A DNA stretch of 64,000 nt from Thalassovita mediterranea (GTDB lineage: Bacteria > Pseudomonadota > Alphaproteobacteria > Rhodobacterales > Rhodobacteraceae): the NCBI RefSeq assembly GCF_001458435.1, contig NZ_CYSF01000001.1:62001-126000 (forward strand), given 5' to 3'. Under the pieces are notes generated by a model. That model made no database searches, was not told the origin of the DNA, and worked only from the letters and a program-made list of their open reading frames with translations. Both the position numbers and the translations under genes were made by a program. This document shows, in pieces, positions 1 through 8,474 of this stretch. The first letter of the stretch is position 1; the number at the start of each line of letters is the position of its first letter.

Positions 1-363
1 ACGCTGGAACGGTTTGGCGATCGATTCCGCAACCGCGTTTTTACCGATCTGGAACAGGCCAAGGCCGAACGCCGCCGCGATGTGGCGGGCACCTATGCTA
101 AACGCTGGGCCGCGAAAGAGGCCTGTTCCAAGGCGCTTGGAACAGGTCTGGCGATGGGCATCGCGTGGAAGGATATGTCGGTTAAAAACCTTTCCACCGG
201 GCAGCCGGTGATGGAGGTGACGGGCTGGGCGCGCGAGCGGCTGGATGAAATGACTCCGCCGGGGCATGAGGCGATTATTCATGTCACCCTGACCGATGAT
301 CATCCTTGGGCGCAGGCCTTTGTGGTGATCGAAGCGCGGCCAATCGTTCCGTCAGAGGGTTGA
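1..363 (+). CDS. acpS: Holo-[acyl-carrier-protein] synthase, 5' truncated by window edge
   Basis: Transfers 4'-phosphopantetheine from CoA to a conserved serine of apo-acyl carrier protein, switching on fatty acid synthesis. The frame is open from base 1 and encodes the last 120 residues. The family motif [14 protein letters not shown], which carries a magnesium-binding glutamate, is visible near residues 35-48, followed by the usual GWARERL and [19 protein letters not shown] beta-strand region at the C-terminus. The N-terminal metal-binding aspartate lies outside the window. It is followed after about 100 bases by lepB, the order usual in Rhodobacterales (pdxJ-acpS-lepB-rnc-era-recO). Identification is strong; only the start is missing. 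Confidence 0.93.
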   Translation, partial: TLERFGDRFRNRVFTDLEQAKAERRRDVAGTYAKRWAAKEACSKALGTGLAMGIAWKDMSVKNLSTGQPVMEVTGWARERLDEMTPPGHEAIIHVTLTDDHPWAQAFVVIEARPIVPSEG

Positions 364-462
364 AAGCGGGCGGTTCACCGCCTGTTGCCTTGACAGCACT
401 GGCGCAACCGCTCATCTACCAAACAGCTAATCTATTCAGTTGTTTTGCAGGAGTGAGCACAG

Positions 463-1284
463 ATGGCATCAGAGGCCAAAAAGGGCAACGCGGTGGTTGA
501 GACCATCAAAACGGTGGTCTGGGCGCTGGTCATCGCCGGTGTGTTCCGCACACTGTTCTTTCAGCCATTCTGGATCCCATCGGGTTCGATGAAATCGACG
601 CTGCTGATCGGTGACTTCTTGTTCGTGAACAAAATGGCCTATGGCTATTCCTATGCGTCTTGCCCGAACATCCGCCCGCTGGGCCTAGATGCGAAGAACA
701 TCTGTGGGTTTCTGGATAATGAAAATACCCGTGTCTGGGGCGCAGAGCCCGAGCGCGGTGATGTCATCGTATTCCGCCATCCGGTGTCTGGGCAGGATTA
801 CATTAAGCGTGTGATCGGTCTGCCAGGGGATACCGTGCAGGTCCAAAACGGTATCGTCTATCTGAATGGTGAAGCTCTGCCGCAGGAGCCGACTGAAGAT
901 TTCGTTGAGGTCGCCGAACTGCAGGGGCCGCACCGTTTGAGCCCGCGTTGCAACAAGCCAGTTGGTGCCGGCGGCGATTGCCACAAGGAAGCGGCGATTG
1001 AAACCATGCCCGATGGTCGTAGCTACACGGTGCTGAACATTGGCAATCGTGGTGCTGATAACACCACCGTTTTCACCGTGGGTGAAGGTGAATACTTCTT
1101 TATGGGCGACAATCGCGACAATTCCACCGACAGCCGAGTGCCGAAACTGGCTGGCGGCGTTGGCATGGTGCCTTATGAAAATCTGATCGGGCGCGCGGAT
1201 CGCATCATGTTCTCTTCTGGTGGGACGTCGATGTTTGCCTTCTGGACCTGGCGCGGGGATCGTTTCTTTAAGGCTGTGGAATGA
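463..1284 (+). CDS. lepB: Signal peptidase I
   Basis: Membrane serine protease that removes signal peptides from exported preproteins on the periplasmic face of the inner membrane. 273 residues: one N-terminal membrane segment at about 14-34, catalytic Ser42 in the IPSGSM box, catalytic general-base Lys115 in the [12 protein letters not shown] box, and the box E motif [11 protein letters not shown] at 215-225. The region around residues 68-90 and the cysteines near 163-173 fit the enlarged non-catalytic domain of proteobacterial enzymes. An AGGAG site precedes the ATG. Its last codons overlap the start of rnc by four bases (ATGA), implying translational coupling. No anomaly seen. Confidence 0.97.
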   Translation: MASEAKKGNAVVETIKTVVWALVIAGVFRTLFFQPFWIPSGSMKSTLLIGDFLFVNKMAYGYSYASCPNIRPLGLDAKNICGFLDNENTRVWGAEPERGDVIVFRHPVSGQDYIKRVIGLPGDTVQVQNGIVYLNGEALPQEPTEDFVEVAELQGPHRLSPRCNKPVGAGGDCHKEAAIETMPDGRSYTVLNIGNRGADNTTVFTVGEGEYFFMGDNRDNSTDSRVPKLAGGVGMVPYENLIGRADRIMFSSGGTSMFAFWTWRGDRFFKAVE

Positions 1285-1958
1285 AGATATCAGCAGAACT
1301 AGACGCCTTTCAGGGGCGCATCGGCTATCAGTTTAAACAGCCCGAACTTCTGGTTCGGGCTGTTACCCATTCGTCCAAGTCTTCGCCCACGCGTGAGGAT
1401 AACCAGCGGCTGGAATTCCTAGGCGACCGCGTGCTGGGTCTGGTGATGTCCGAGGCGTTGTTGGCCCGTGACAAAGGCGCAAGCGAAGGCCAGCTGGCCC
1501 CGCGTTTCAACGCCTTGGTGCGCAAAGAGGCCTGCGCCGATGTGGCCAAGGCGATTGATCTGGGTGCGGTGCTGAAATTGGGCCGGTCTGAACAGATGTC
1601 GGGTGGTCGGCGCAAGCAGGCGCTGCTCGGCGACGCGATGGAGGCGGTGATTGCCGCCGTCTATCTGGATGCGGATTTCGAAACCGCCAAAGCGCTGGTG
1701 CTTCGGCTGTGGGGCGACCGGATTGATACCGTCGAATCCGATGCCCGCGACCCCAAAACCGCGCTGCAGGAATGGGCGCAGGCGCGCAAACAGACCCCGC
1801 CCAGCTATGTTGAACTGGCCCGTTCCGGCCCCGACCACGCGCCGGTCTTTACCATTGCCGTCACCCTGCAAAGCGGGGAAAGCGAACAGGCCACCGCCGC
1901 ATCGAAACGGCAGGCGCAGCAGGCCGCCGCCAAGGCGCTGCTGGACCGTTTGACCTAA
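1281..1958 (+). CDS. rnc: Ribonuclease III
   Basis: Double-strand-specific endoribonuclease that processes the rRNA precursor and many structured mRNAs. 225 residues. The signature [10 protein letters not shown] is at 43-52 with metal ligands Glu45 and Asp49; the second acidic pair is Asp118 and Glu121 in [18 protein letters not shown]-terminal double-stranded RNA-binding domain spans about 155-225 with the usual [15 protein letters not shown] end. It starts inside lepB (four-base overlap) and is followed by era after 109 bases that hold two stem-loops. In many bacteria rnc-era transcripts are autoregulated by RNase III cleavage; whether that happens here is not known. Confidence 0.97.
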   Translation: MKISAELDAFQGRIGYQFKQPELLVRAVTHSSKSSPTREDNQRLEFLGDRVLGLVMSEALLARDKGASEGQLAPRFNALVRKEACADVAKAIDLGAVLKLGRSEQMSGGRRKQALLGDAMEAVIAAVYLDADFETAKALVLRLWGDRIDTVESDARDPKTALQEWAQARKQTPPSYVELARSGPDHAPVFTIAVTLQSGESEQATAASKRQAQQAAAKALLDRLT

Positions 1959-1974
1959 GAAAAACGTGGTTCTG

Positions 1975-2035
1975 GCCGAATCCTACAGGATCGGCTAGAT
2001 CTGCATTCCTTGCCGGACAGACACTGAGGTCTGTC
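1975..2035 (+). other. Two tandem stem-loops between rnc and era
   Basis: Two inverted repeats can be read directly. The first pairs GCCGA..TCC (1975-1983) with GGATCGGC (1988-1995) around a four-base loop, with one bulged A. The second pairs GACAGAC (2016-2022) with GTCTGTC (2029-2035) around six bases. Neither is followed by a T-run, so they do not look like terminators. They could be RNase III targets or mRNA-end stabilisers within the lepB-rnc-era transcript; this role is inferred only. Confidence 0.45.
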
Positions 2036-2067
2036 GCGGATACTGACTACCTGAGAAAGCAACACAT

Positions 2068-2973
2068 ATGACCACACGCGCCGGATTTATCGCTCTGATC
2101 GGAGAGCCTAACGCAGGCAAATCCACCCTCACCAACGCCATGGTTGGCGCCAAGGTGTCCATCGTGACCCACAAGGTGCAGACCACTCGTGCCCGTATTC
2201 GTGGCGTGGCGATGGAAGGCGATGCGCAGCTGGTCTTTGTGGACACCCCCGGCCTGTTCAAACCGCGCCGCCGTCTGGACCGCGCGATGGTTGCCGCCGC
2301 TTGGGGCGGTGCTGCGGACGCGGATATTATCGTTCTGATGGTTGAGGCGCACCGTGGCGTGACCGAAGGGGTTGAACGCATCCTTGATGGTCTGGGTGAG
2401 ATCGGCACAGGCCGTAAGGTCGCGCTGGCGATCAACAAGATCGACCGTGTGAAGCCCGAGGTTCTACTGGCCCTCAGCGCCGATCTGAACGAACGCTATG
2501 ACTTCGTGCATACCTTCATGATTTCGGCTGAAAAGGGCCGTGGTGTGAAGGATCTGCGCCACTGGCTGGCGAAGGAGTTGCCCGAAAGCCCGTGGCTCTA
2601 CCCCGAAGATCAGATTGCTGATCTGCCGATGCGGATGATCGCGGCGGAAATGACCCGCGAAAAGCTGACCCTGCGCATGCATCAGGAACTGCCCTATCAG
2701 CTGACCGTCGAAACCGAGAGCTGGGAAGAACGCAAAGACGGCTCCGCCCGTGTGGAACAGGTGATCTACGTGGCCCGTGACGGCCACAAGGGCATCATCC
2801 TTGGCCATCGTGGGGAAACCATCAAAGCAATTTCCAAGTCCGCACGCGAAGAGCTGAGCACTTTCCTTGGCCGCAAGGTGCACCTCTTTTTGCAGATCAA
2901 AGTGCGCAGCAACTGGCTGGAAGAGAAAGAGCGCTACTCCGAGATGGGTCTCGATTTCAAAGATGGTGCCTGA
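2068..2973 (+). CDS. era: GTPase Era
   Basis: Essential ribosome-assembly GTPase that binds the 3' end of 16S rRNA. 301 residues. The GTPase domain shows the P-loop GEPNAGKST (12-20), a threonine-rich switch I at about 38-45, DTPG (59-62) and NKID (123-126). The C-terminal KH domain carries GHRGETIKAI at about 244-253 and ends LGLDFK, the family's usual end. Third gene of the lepB-rnc-era run. Its 3' end overlaps the tail of the opposing small membrane protein gene by 17 bases. Confidence 0.97.
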   Translation: MTTRAGFIALIGEPNAGKSTLTNAMVGAKVSIVTHKVQTTRARIRGVAMEGDAQLVFVDTPGLFKPRRRLDRAMVAAAWGGAADADIIVLMVEAHRGVTEGVERILDGLGEIGTGRKVALAINKIDRVKPEVLLALSADLNERYDFVHTFMISAEKGRGVKDLRHWLAKELPESPWLYPEDQIADLPMRMIAAEMTREKLTLRMHQELPYQLTVETESWEERKDGSARVEQVIYVARDGHKGIILGHRGETIKAISKSAREELSTFLGRKVHLFLQIKVRSNWLEEKERYSEMGLDFKDGA

Positions 2974-3148
2974 ATAGACCAATCGCGTGCAGATACCAGA
3001 ATGCACCGAAGAAGCTTAGCAAACCACCCAGCATCGCCTGATAGGGATCTGGCAGCAGTTCGATATGCGCATAGGCCGCGCCCAATAGGGCAACACCGAT
3101 TGTGATAAGGAAACGCGGCATGATTGTGCGTTTTCGGAAATTGGACAT
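2957..3148 (-). CDS. Small hypothetical membrane protein
   Basis: 63 residues, not recognised by name. The start at 3148 is preferred to the GTG six bases upstream because GAGG lies about five bases ahead of this ATG. Two hydrophobic segments are visible, roughly FLITIGVALLGAAYAHI and AMLGGLLSFFGAFWYL, joined by a short acidic-proline turn, so a two-helix inner-membrane protein is likely. It is transcribed toward era and overlaps its last 17 bases tail to tail. It is divergent from the DUF1491 gene. Function unknown; the good ribosome site and hydrophobic pattern favour a real gene. Confidence 0.6.
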   Translation of the reverse strand: MSNFRKRTIMPRFLITIGVALLGAAYAHIELLPDPYQAMLGGLLSFFGAFWYLHAIGLFRHHL

Positions 3149-3222
3149 GCTCACCTCAAAAATGGCGATTATACTTGTTACGTTGCTAAAACTTACGTCG
3201 TGAAATCGGGGATGTTTAATCC

Positions 3223-3552
3223 ATGCGTTTGACCGCCCGTATTTGGGTTGATGCCTACCTTACCCGTTTGCGCCTATATGACATCCCTGCTTTCGTGGTG
3301 GCGCATGGGGACGACACCGCTGGGGCGGTGCTGGTAAAGTTGAACACACTGGACGGGCAGGCGGCATGCTACCAGCGTTCGTTTGACCTGATGACGGGGC
3401 AGCGGATGTGGATGGAACTGTCTGCAGGCGAAGAGCGTGACGTGGACGCCTCAATCGCCAAACAGCGCAGTTTTGACCCTGATCTCTGGGTGGTCGAGGT
3501 AGAGGATCGTGCTGGTCGGCATCTGCTGGATGAGCCGGGTTTGGCAGATTGA
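3223..3552 (+). CDS. DUF1491 family protein
   Basis: 109-residue cytosolic protein of an alphaproteobacterial family with no assigned reaction. Family-like features are the start RLTARIWVDAYLTRL, a central GAVLVKLN strand and a C-terminal block reading FDPDLWVVEVEDRAGRHLLDEPG. In Rhodobacterales it commonly lies between era and recO, as here. The recO start follows after 54 bases, so the two are probably co-transcribed. Family assignment is from remembered pattern, not a search. Confidence 0.8.
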   Translation: MRLTARIWVDAYLTRLRLYDIPAFVVAHGDDTAGAVLVKLNTLDGQAACYQRSFDLMTGQRMWMELSAGEERDVDASIAKQRSFDPDLWVVEVEDRAGRHLLDEPGLAD

Positions 3553-3606
3553 TCCGGCTTGCGCATCCGGCCTTGCAGAGCGGGGCCTGAGAGGCAACAG
3601 TGCATC

Positions 3607-4326
3607 ATGGAATGGCGTGATCAGGGCATATTGCTGGCGGTGCGCAAGCATGGCGAAACCTCTGCGATATTAGAGGTTTTTACCCCCACGCGCGGCATTC
3701 ATGCAGGCATTATGCGCGGTGCCACCAGCCGCAAGATCGCCCCACACCTACAACCGGGCGCGCAGCTGGATGTGCAATGGCGCGCACGGCTTGAGGATCA
3801 CATTGGCAGCTACACTGTGGAGCCGCTGCGCAGCCGCGCGGCGATGGTGATGCAAGACCGTCAGGCACTGGCGGGGCTGAATGCGGTTTGTGCGCTGTTG
3901 GTGCATTCTTTGCCAGAGCGTGAGGCGCATCCCGAATTCTACGAACGCACCAAAGCGCTATTTGATATTCTGGACGAACATGAGCTGTGGCCGCTGGCCT
4001 ACCTGCGCTGGGAAGAGGCACTGCTGGAGGAGTTGGGCTATGGCTTAGACCTTAGCCAATGTGCGGTGACGGGCAAGACGCAGGATCTGGCCTACGTGTC
4101 GCCCAAAACGGGCCGCGCCGTATCGCGCGAGGGGGCGGGCGAATGGGCGGACCGGTTGCTGCCCTTGCCCTTTGCGCTCAAGGGTGGGTTGGATCCTGAC
4201 CCGCGTGAGGTGGCACTGGGCCTGCGCACCACGGGGCATTTTTTGCAAAAATCGCTGGCGTCGGGCACCCGGGGTCGTCCACTGCCAGAGGCGCGTCAGC
4301 GGTTTATTGATCGATTGCTGCGGTAG
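3607..4326 (+). CDS. recO: DNA repair protein RecO
   Basis: Recombination mediator that works with RecR to load RecA on gaps by binding SSB-coated single-stranded DNA. 239 residues from the ATG at 3607. The upstream in-frame ATG at 3559 was rejected because the family start [17 protein letters not shown] begins at 3607. An N-terminal OB-fold covers about 1-80, followed by a helical domain. The Cys4 zinc site of many RecO proteins is largely missing; a single Cys in QCAVTGK remains at about residue 145, and [11 protein letters not shown]-like sequence follows. Ends eight bases before the stop of the convergent TetR gene. Confidence 0.93.
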   Translation: MEWRDQGILLAVRKHGETSAILEVFTPTRGIHAGIMRGATSRKIAPHLQPGAQLDVQWRARLEDHIGSYTVEPLRSRAAMVMQDRQALAGLNAVCALLVHSLPEREAHPEFYERTKALFDILDEHELWPLAYLRWEEALLEELGYGLDLSQCAVTGKTQDLAYVSPKTGRAVSREGAGEWADRLLPLPFALKGGLDPDPREVALGLRTTGHFLQKSLASGTRGRPLPEARQRFIDRLLR

Positions 4327-4333
4327 CGCGCGT

Positions 4334-4876
4334 TCAGCGCAGGGACATGACCAGGTCAATCAACGAACCCATTGGTGCGTTGTCTGTCTGCGGTAGCTCT
4401 TTCAGTCCGACAGAGGCGGCCAGAATCAGCTGCGCCCAATCAGGGTTGGAGATCCCGCTTTCCTGCAATAGGCCATTCAATAGATCCAGTCGCAGGCCGT
4501 CGACCTTGGTCAGCCGTTCTGCAACTGTTGGCGCATCTTTGGCCCACGCACGAATGAGGCGCTCGGGGTTGGTATCTGCGGTGACTGTGCTGCTGTAGTC
4601 GGTAATGCCTGCAGCTAGCCTACGTAGTCGGGCGCCTGCGTTCGGCTCTTCCTCAATGACTGTGGTGAGGGCGGTCAGCGCCTCAGCTTCCCACACATCG
4701 AGCATGGCGGACTGAAAGGCGGCGACATCAGCGAAATGCCAATAAAAAGATCCCTTGGAGGTGCCCAGCCGTCGCGCCAGCGGTTCTGCCTTCAACGCAC
4801 TGGGACCGCCTTCTGTGAGGGCGGTAAAACCGGCTTTTAACCAGTCAGCTTTGGAAAGGCGTGTTTTGCTGGTCAT
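4334..4876 (-). CDS. TetR family transcriptional regulator
   Basis: 180 residues. The N-terminal helix-turn-helix is clear: KADWLKAGFTALTEGGPSAL, then EPLARRLGTSKGSFYWHF at about 28-46, a TetR pattern. The C-terminal ligand domain is diverged, so the effector is unknown. It lies 88 bases downstream of the reductive dehalogenase-like gene on the same strand, but a GC hairpin at 4924-4948 separates them. A dyad (ATGCT-N7-AGCAT, 4883-4899) lies seven bases ahead of its start and a second (TTTTGCA-N2-TGCAGAA) is nearby, both candidate self-operators. Whether it controls the dehalogenase-like gene is open. Confidence 0.85.
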   Translation of the reverse strand: MTSKTRLSKADWLKAGFTALTEGGPSALKAEPLARRLGTSKGSFYWHFADVAAFQSAMLDVWEAEALTALTTVIEEEPNAGARLRRLAAGITDYSSTVTADTNPERLIRAWAKDAPTVAERLTKVDGLRLDLLNGLLQESGISNPDWAQLILAASVGLKELPQTDNAPMGSLIDLVMSLR

Positions 4877-4882
4877 ACCGAA

Positions 4883-4920
4883 ATGCTACGGTGCAGCATA
4901 ATATTTTGCAACTGCAGAAT
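4883..4920 (-). promoter_or_regulatory. Candidate operator dyads upstream of the TetR gene
   Basis: Two inverted repeats fill the short space upstream of the TetR start: ATGCT-N7-AGCAT (4883-4899), and TTTTGCA-AC-TGCAGAA directly beyond it (about 4904-4919). TetR proteins often repress their own promoter through such dyads. The assignment is inference from position and symmetry. Confidence 0.4.
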
Positions 4921-4923
4921 GAA

Positions 4924-4948
4924 GCCCGCGCGAAATTGTCACGCGGGC
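4924..4948 (-). terminator. Hairpin after the reductive dehalogenase-like gene
   Basis: GCCCGCG (4924-4930) pairs with CGCGGGC (4942-4948) around 11 bases. Read on the minus strand it lies 17 bases after the stop of the 1070-residue gene and is followed by TTCATT, a weak T-rich tail. It probably ends that transcript before the TetR gene. Confidence 0.5.
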
Positions 4949-4964
4949 GTCACTGTTTTGGGGC

Positions 4965-7900
4965 TCACAGATCAATTTCTACCTCGCCGCCCGCCTCAGC
5001 TGCGCGGGATTGGCACAGGATAATGCTGTTTTCACGTTGGGCGTTGGACAGGACATAGTCGCGATGCTCTACCGCGCCTGAAACCAAGCCACATTTGCAC
5101 ACGCCGCAGATGCCGTCGGCGCATTTCACATCCACATGCACGCCGTTTTCAATCAACACATCGCTGGCGGTTTTGTATGCAGGTACGTCCAGACGACGGC
5201 CATCGCGCAGTTTTAGGGTGAAGGGGTGGTTTTCATAATCTGGTTGATCAGGAACGTTGAAATATTCCAGATGGCGGGCATCCTCAGGAAAACCCTGACG
5301 CTCTGCCGCTTCCATCACGCCCGCCATGTAGCGATCCGGCCCGCAGGTGTAGACATGCCATCCATCGCTGTAACCGGACAAGATCGCGTCCAGATCAGCG
5401 CGGGTGCCTTCAGCGGAGAAGTGATAATGCACTTTGTCCGCCCATGGCATTGCGGTCAGATCCGCCAGATAGCCCGCACTGTCGCGGCTGGAGCAGGAAT
5501 AATGTAGCGCAAAATCACGCCCCAAAGCGTGCAGGCGATGGGCAAAGGCAATCATCGGCGTGATGCCGATCCCGCCGCCCATGAGGAAAGTCTTTGTCGC
5601 TTCCTCCACCAGTGGGAAGTGATTGATGGGTTTGGAGATGAAGACCTTGCGCCCTTCTTCAAAGATCCGGTGCAACAGGGCAGAGCCACCGCGCCCCTCA
5701 TCCTCTCGCAATACACCGATCTGATAGCTGGCAGTGATCGACGGATCGCCGGACATGGAATACTGACGCAAAAACTCTGGCGCGACCAAGACATCCAGAT
5801 GGGCACCAGCGGTCCAATCCGGCAGCGGCGCGCCGTCTAGGGTGGTGAACTCATACTTGGTCACATCAGCGGTCATCGCCTCCACCTTGCTGACCGCGAC
5901 GCGGATCACGGGTGCGTCGGCAGTGTCCACCTGATAACGGTGCAGCATGGTGAAATCGCCTGCCGCCAATCGCTTACGGTATTCCTCTGCCGGTATCATC
6001 GCCTGATACGCGGCAATCCCGGCCTCGCGATCCATGGGAAAGGGGTAGGGCCACGGCGGCGGGGCCAGATGGGCGGGGTAAACCGCCAGCGTCTGATCCT
6101 CATAGCGCAGGTCCAGATCGGTTTGCAGGCCACGGCGGTTCAGGGGGTGTTTGCTAGGATAATAGGCGCCATCCTCAGACAGCTCCAAATCCCACCACCA
6201 CTTCTTCACATCGTTGAGGCCGCCATTGCCAAGGCGATCATCCAGCTTCGCCAATACCGGCGCGGCAGCGGGGATGTTGGAGGCGGCCCAGCGGAACGGC
6301 GCCTCTGAAAACAGCCCCTCTAGGTTCCACGGGCAGGTTTTCATGCAGCGCCCACACATCGCCCCGCCCGGTGTGGTGATCCGGTAGGTTGCACATTTCT
6401 GGCTGTCTGATTTCCAGATCTCATAGCCGTTGAACATCAGCTTGGGTCCAGCGGTGATTGCGCCGGATGGACATTCGCGGGCGCATTTGTTGCAGCTTTC
6501 GCAGAACTTTTGCAGGCCGAAATCAATCGGCTTGTCATGCGCCATCGGCATGTCGGTGGTCACCACGCCGGATTTCAGGCGCGGGCCTAGGTAGGGGTTC
6601 AGGATCACCTCGCCAATGCGGCTGACCTCCCCCAAGCCGCTCAGCAGCAATAGTGGCGGCTGCAGCACCTCACCATCCATCACCGTGTGGGCCTTGGCCG
6701 AATAGCCAAGGTTGCGGATCTGCTGTGCGATCACCCCACCCAAGAGCGAAAAGCGCAGGTAGGCCCGCATCGACTGCGCCACCGCGATCCAGTCATCGCC
6801 CGATGATCCCTCCATCGTTTCACGGCCCTGATCAATGATCATCGAAATGGCGTTGCCGTGGCGCGGGGTGATCTCTTCGCCCGCAGCATCATGGCTGTAC
6901 CACGCAAAATCGGGACAGCGGCTCAGCCCCACCGCATCGGCGCCCAGGAAGTAGCTGGTCGCCTTGATGTTGAGCGCATTGCGTTCGGCATCTGTGGGGC
7001 GTGAGCCGTCTGGATTCGGATCGCCGTTCTGGATGACAACAAAGGCACCAAGGGCACGGCGTTGCGCAAAACTGGGCGCGGATTTGCGCACGTAATGGCC
7101 ATTTTTCGTGGCCTCCTGCACATGCTTGCCCATGTCACCAAAGAGGGCGCGGGCAAACATATCGGTACGTTTGGGCACGCGGGCCACATTGGGTTCGTCA
7201 ATATAGGTGGTCGGATCCTCCACCCGTTTCAGCCGTTCAAACGGATGGCCCCCATCGGCAAAGCGCCGTTTGGCAAAAGGATCACGGTTCAGCGCCGATT
7301 TTTCACTGCCCATCCCCAGCATCCAAGCGGGACCGGACGTGGCGCGCCATGGCTGTTGCACCATCGGGGCCAGTGGTTGATCGGTCGCGACTGGCAATGT
7401 GCAGGTCACGGCGGCCAGACCAAAGCGCCCACCCAGCCATGGCGCGATCAGTTGGCCATTTTCGACCGTGGCCAGACCGGCGGCGACGGCCATTTGGTTC
7501 AGATCCACATCCGATGATCCCCCCGAATGCGCCTTGGCCCCCCATCCCAAAAGCCGGATGTAGTTTGCCAGAACCGCCGCCGTTTCATTGGCGCGCAGGC
7601 AGGCGCGTTGCGCTTGCGCGTCCTGTATCCAATCGGTGCCCGCCTCATCTCCATCAGGATCGCGGGGATATTCATATAGAAAGACCAGCGCAAATTCGTG
7701 ATCGCTGATGGATGAGGGCGGGGCGGCCATCGCCTCTTTCAGCTCTGCCATGATCATGTCGATGCCGGAGGCCAGCGTTTTGGTCTGGCGTGTCTGCAGC
7801 GCCTCGGCCAGCCGGGCGATGTCGGGGTTCAGCACAGGCGCAGGCAGGCGCGCGCTGTCTGGCAGGCGGCAGATACCAACCATGCTGGCGTCGTTGAAAT

Positions 7901-8177
7901 AACCAAAAGCCTTCAGATGGTTGGCACGTTCCTGTGGGTCGCTGGGAATGTCGGATTGAAGCCGGTTCACCCCACCATCGCGGATCGCATCCAGCATCGC
8001 CTGGTATTCACCCATTGCGTTGACGATGCTTTCCGGCGCATCGGTGCGGCGAAAGCTGACCGGCTGCCATGTGGGTACCTTCGACAGGTCGACTTTTTCC
8101 AACCGCTTCAGTCGTTCCAAAGGGTAGGGACCAAGGTGAACTGGACGATCCTTGCCAGAGAAAAAGCGCAGTCCCAT
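4965..8177 (-). CDS. Self-sufficient (catabolic) reductive dehalogenase-like protein, RdhA fused to flavin reductase and 2Fe-2S ferredoxin
   Basis: 1070 residues. Residues 1-280 and 340-555 are two copies of a cobalamin-binding nitroreductase-like fold; the repeat is visible as LLGWGAKAH (209-217) and NLGYSAKAH (489-497). Then come two 4Fe-4S motifs, C559-x2-C562-x2-C565-x3-C569P and C595...C608-x2-C611-x3-C615P, as in RdhA and QueG. From about 750 an FNR-type reductase shows RQYS (804-807), GGGIGITPM (867-875) and YTCGPDRYM, and residues 980-1070 form a plant-type 2Fe-2S domain (C1019, C1024, C1027, C1055). This order matches cytoplasmic NAD(P)H-dependent dehalogenases such as BhbA and NpRdhA. 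Tyr427 and Lys495 are candidates for the catalytic pair. There is no Tat signal and no RdhB. AAGGAGG precedes the ATG. It is divergent from preT. The substrate is unknown and dehalogenation is inferred. Confidence 0.87.
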   Translation of the reverse strand: MGLRFFSGKDRPVHLGPYPLERLKRLEKVDLSKVPTWQPVSFRRTDAPESIVNAMGEYQAMLDAIRDGGVNRLQSDIPSDPQERANHLKAFGYFNDASMVGICRLPDSARLPAPVLNPDIARLAEALQTRQTKTLASGIDMIMAELKEAMAAPPSSISDHEFALVFLYEYPRDPDGDEAGTDWIQDAQAQRACLRANETAAVLANYIRLLGWGAKAHSGGSSDVDLNQMAVAAGLATVENGQLIAPWLGGRFGLAAVTCTLPVATDQPLAPMVQQPWRATSGPAWMLGMGSEKSALNRDPFAKRRFADGGHPFERLKRVEDPTTYIDEPNVARVPKRTDMFARALFGDMGKHVQEATKNGHYVRKSAPSFAQRRALGAFVVIQNGDPNPDGSRPTDAERNALNIKATSYFLGADAVGLSRCPDFAWYSHDAAGEEITPRHGNAISMIIDQGRETMEGSSGDDWIAVAQSMRAYLRFSLLGGVIAQQIRNLGYSAKAHTVMDGEVLQPPLLLLSGLGEVSRIGEVILNPYLGPRLKSGVVTTDMPMAHDKPIDFGLQKFCESCNKCARECPSGAITAGPKLMFNGYEIWKSDSQKCATYRITTPGGAMCGRCMKTCPWNLEGLFSEAPFRWAASNIPAAAPVLAKLDDRLGNGGLNDVKKWWWDLELSEDGAYYPSKHPLNRRGLQTDLDLRYEDQTLAVYPAHLAPPPWPYPFPMDREAGIAAYQAMIPAEEYRKRLAAGDFTMLHRYQVDTADAPVIRVAVSKVEAMTADVTKYEFTTLDGAPLPDWTAGAHLDVLVAPEFLRQYSMSGDPSITASYQIGVLREDEGRGGSALLHRIFEEGRKVFISKPINHFPLVEEATKTFLMGGGIGITPMIAFAHRLHALGRDFALHYSCSSRDSAGYLADLTAMPWADKVHYHFSAEGTRADLDAILSGYSDGWHVYTCGPDRYMAGVMEAAERQGFPEDARHLEYFNVPDQPDYENHPFTLKLRDGRRLDVPAYKTASDVLIENGVHVDVKCADGICGVCKCGLVSGAVEHRDYVLSNAQRENSIILCQSRAAEAGGEVEIDL

Positions 8178-8394
8178 CGTGGGCCTCCTTCGGGGTCAAA
8201 TGGCGTGATCCGGCCCCAAATGGTGTGCCGCTACGCGACAGTTGTTGTGGGGGCGGAATGGCTGTCTGGGACAGGCAGTAGCGACTGCGGCAAGGTGATA
8301 AAATCCTCATCAATGAGGAGGTCTTGGCCCGTGTTTGAGATGGCTGAAATAATCTAATGTTCTGATATTATTTGTTTTTCCAAAATGCCTAAAT

Positions 8395-8410
8395 TTTACC
8401 ATTTGGAAAA
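8395..8410. promoter_or_regulatory. RutR-like operator between the dehalogenase-like gene and preT
   Basis: TTTACCA-TT-TGGAAAA keeps the ACCA-N2-TGG core and the outer TT/AA of the RutR consensus TTGACCA-N2-TGGTCAA known from E. coli. It closely resembles the perfect palindrome at 13023 in the same locus. It lies in the 297-base divergent region, about 65 bases ahead of preT and 218 ahead of the dehalogenase-like gene. Binding is inferred. Confidence 0.55.
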
Positions 8411-8474
8411 AAACAAAATGAGTGCAAGCTGAGTCGCAAAAATAGAGACAAAACCAAGCTCAGTGGAGGTACAC

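Noticed and set aside
8178-8474. Cobalamin riboswitch upstream of the cobalamin-dependent candidate
   Set aside because: I looked for B12-box-like sequence and did not see one in this gap.
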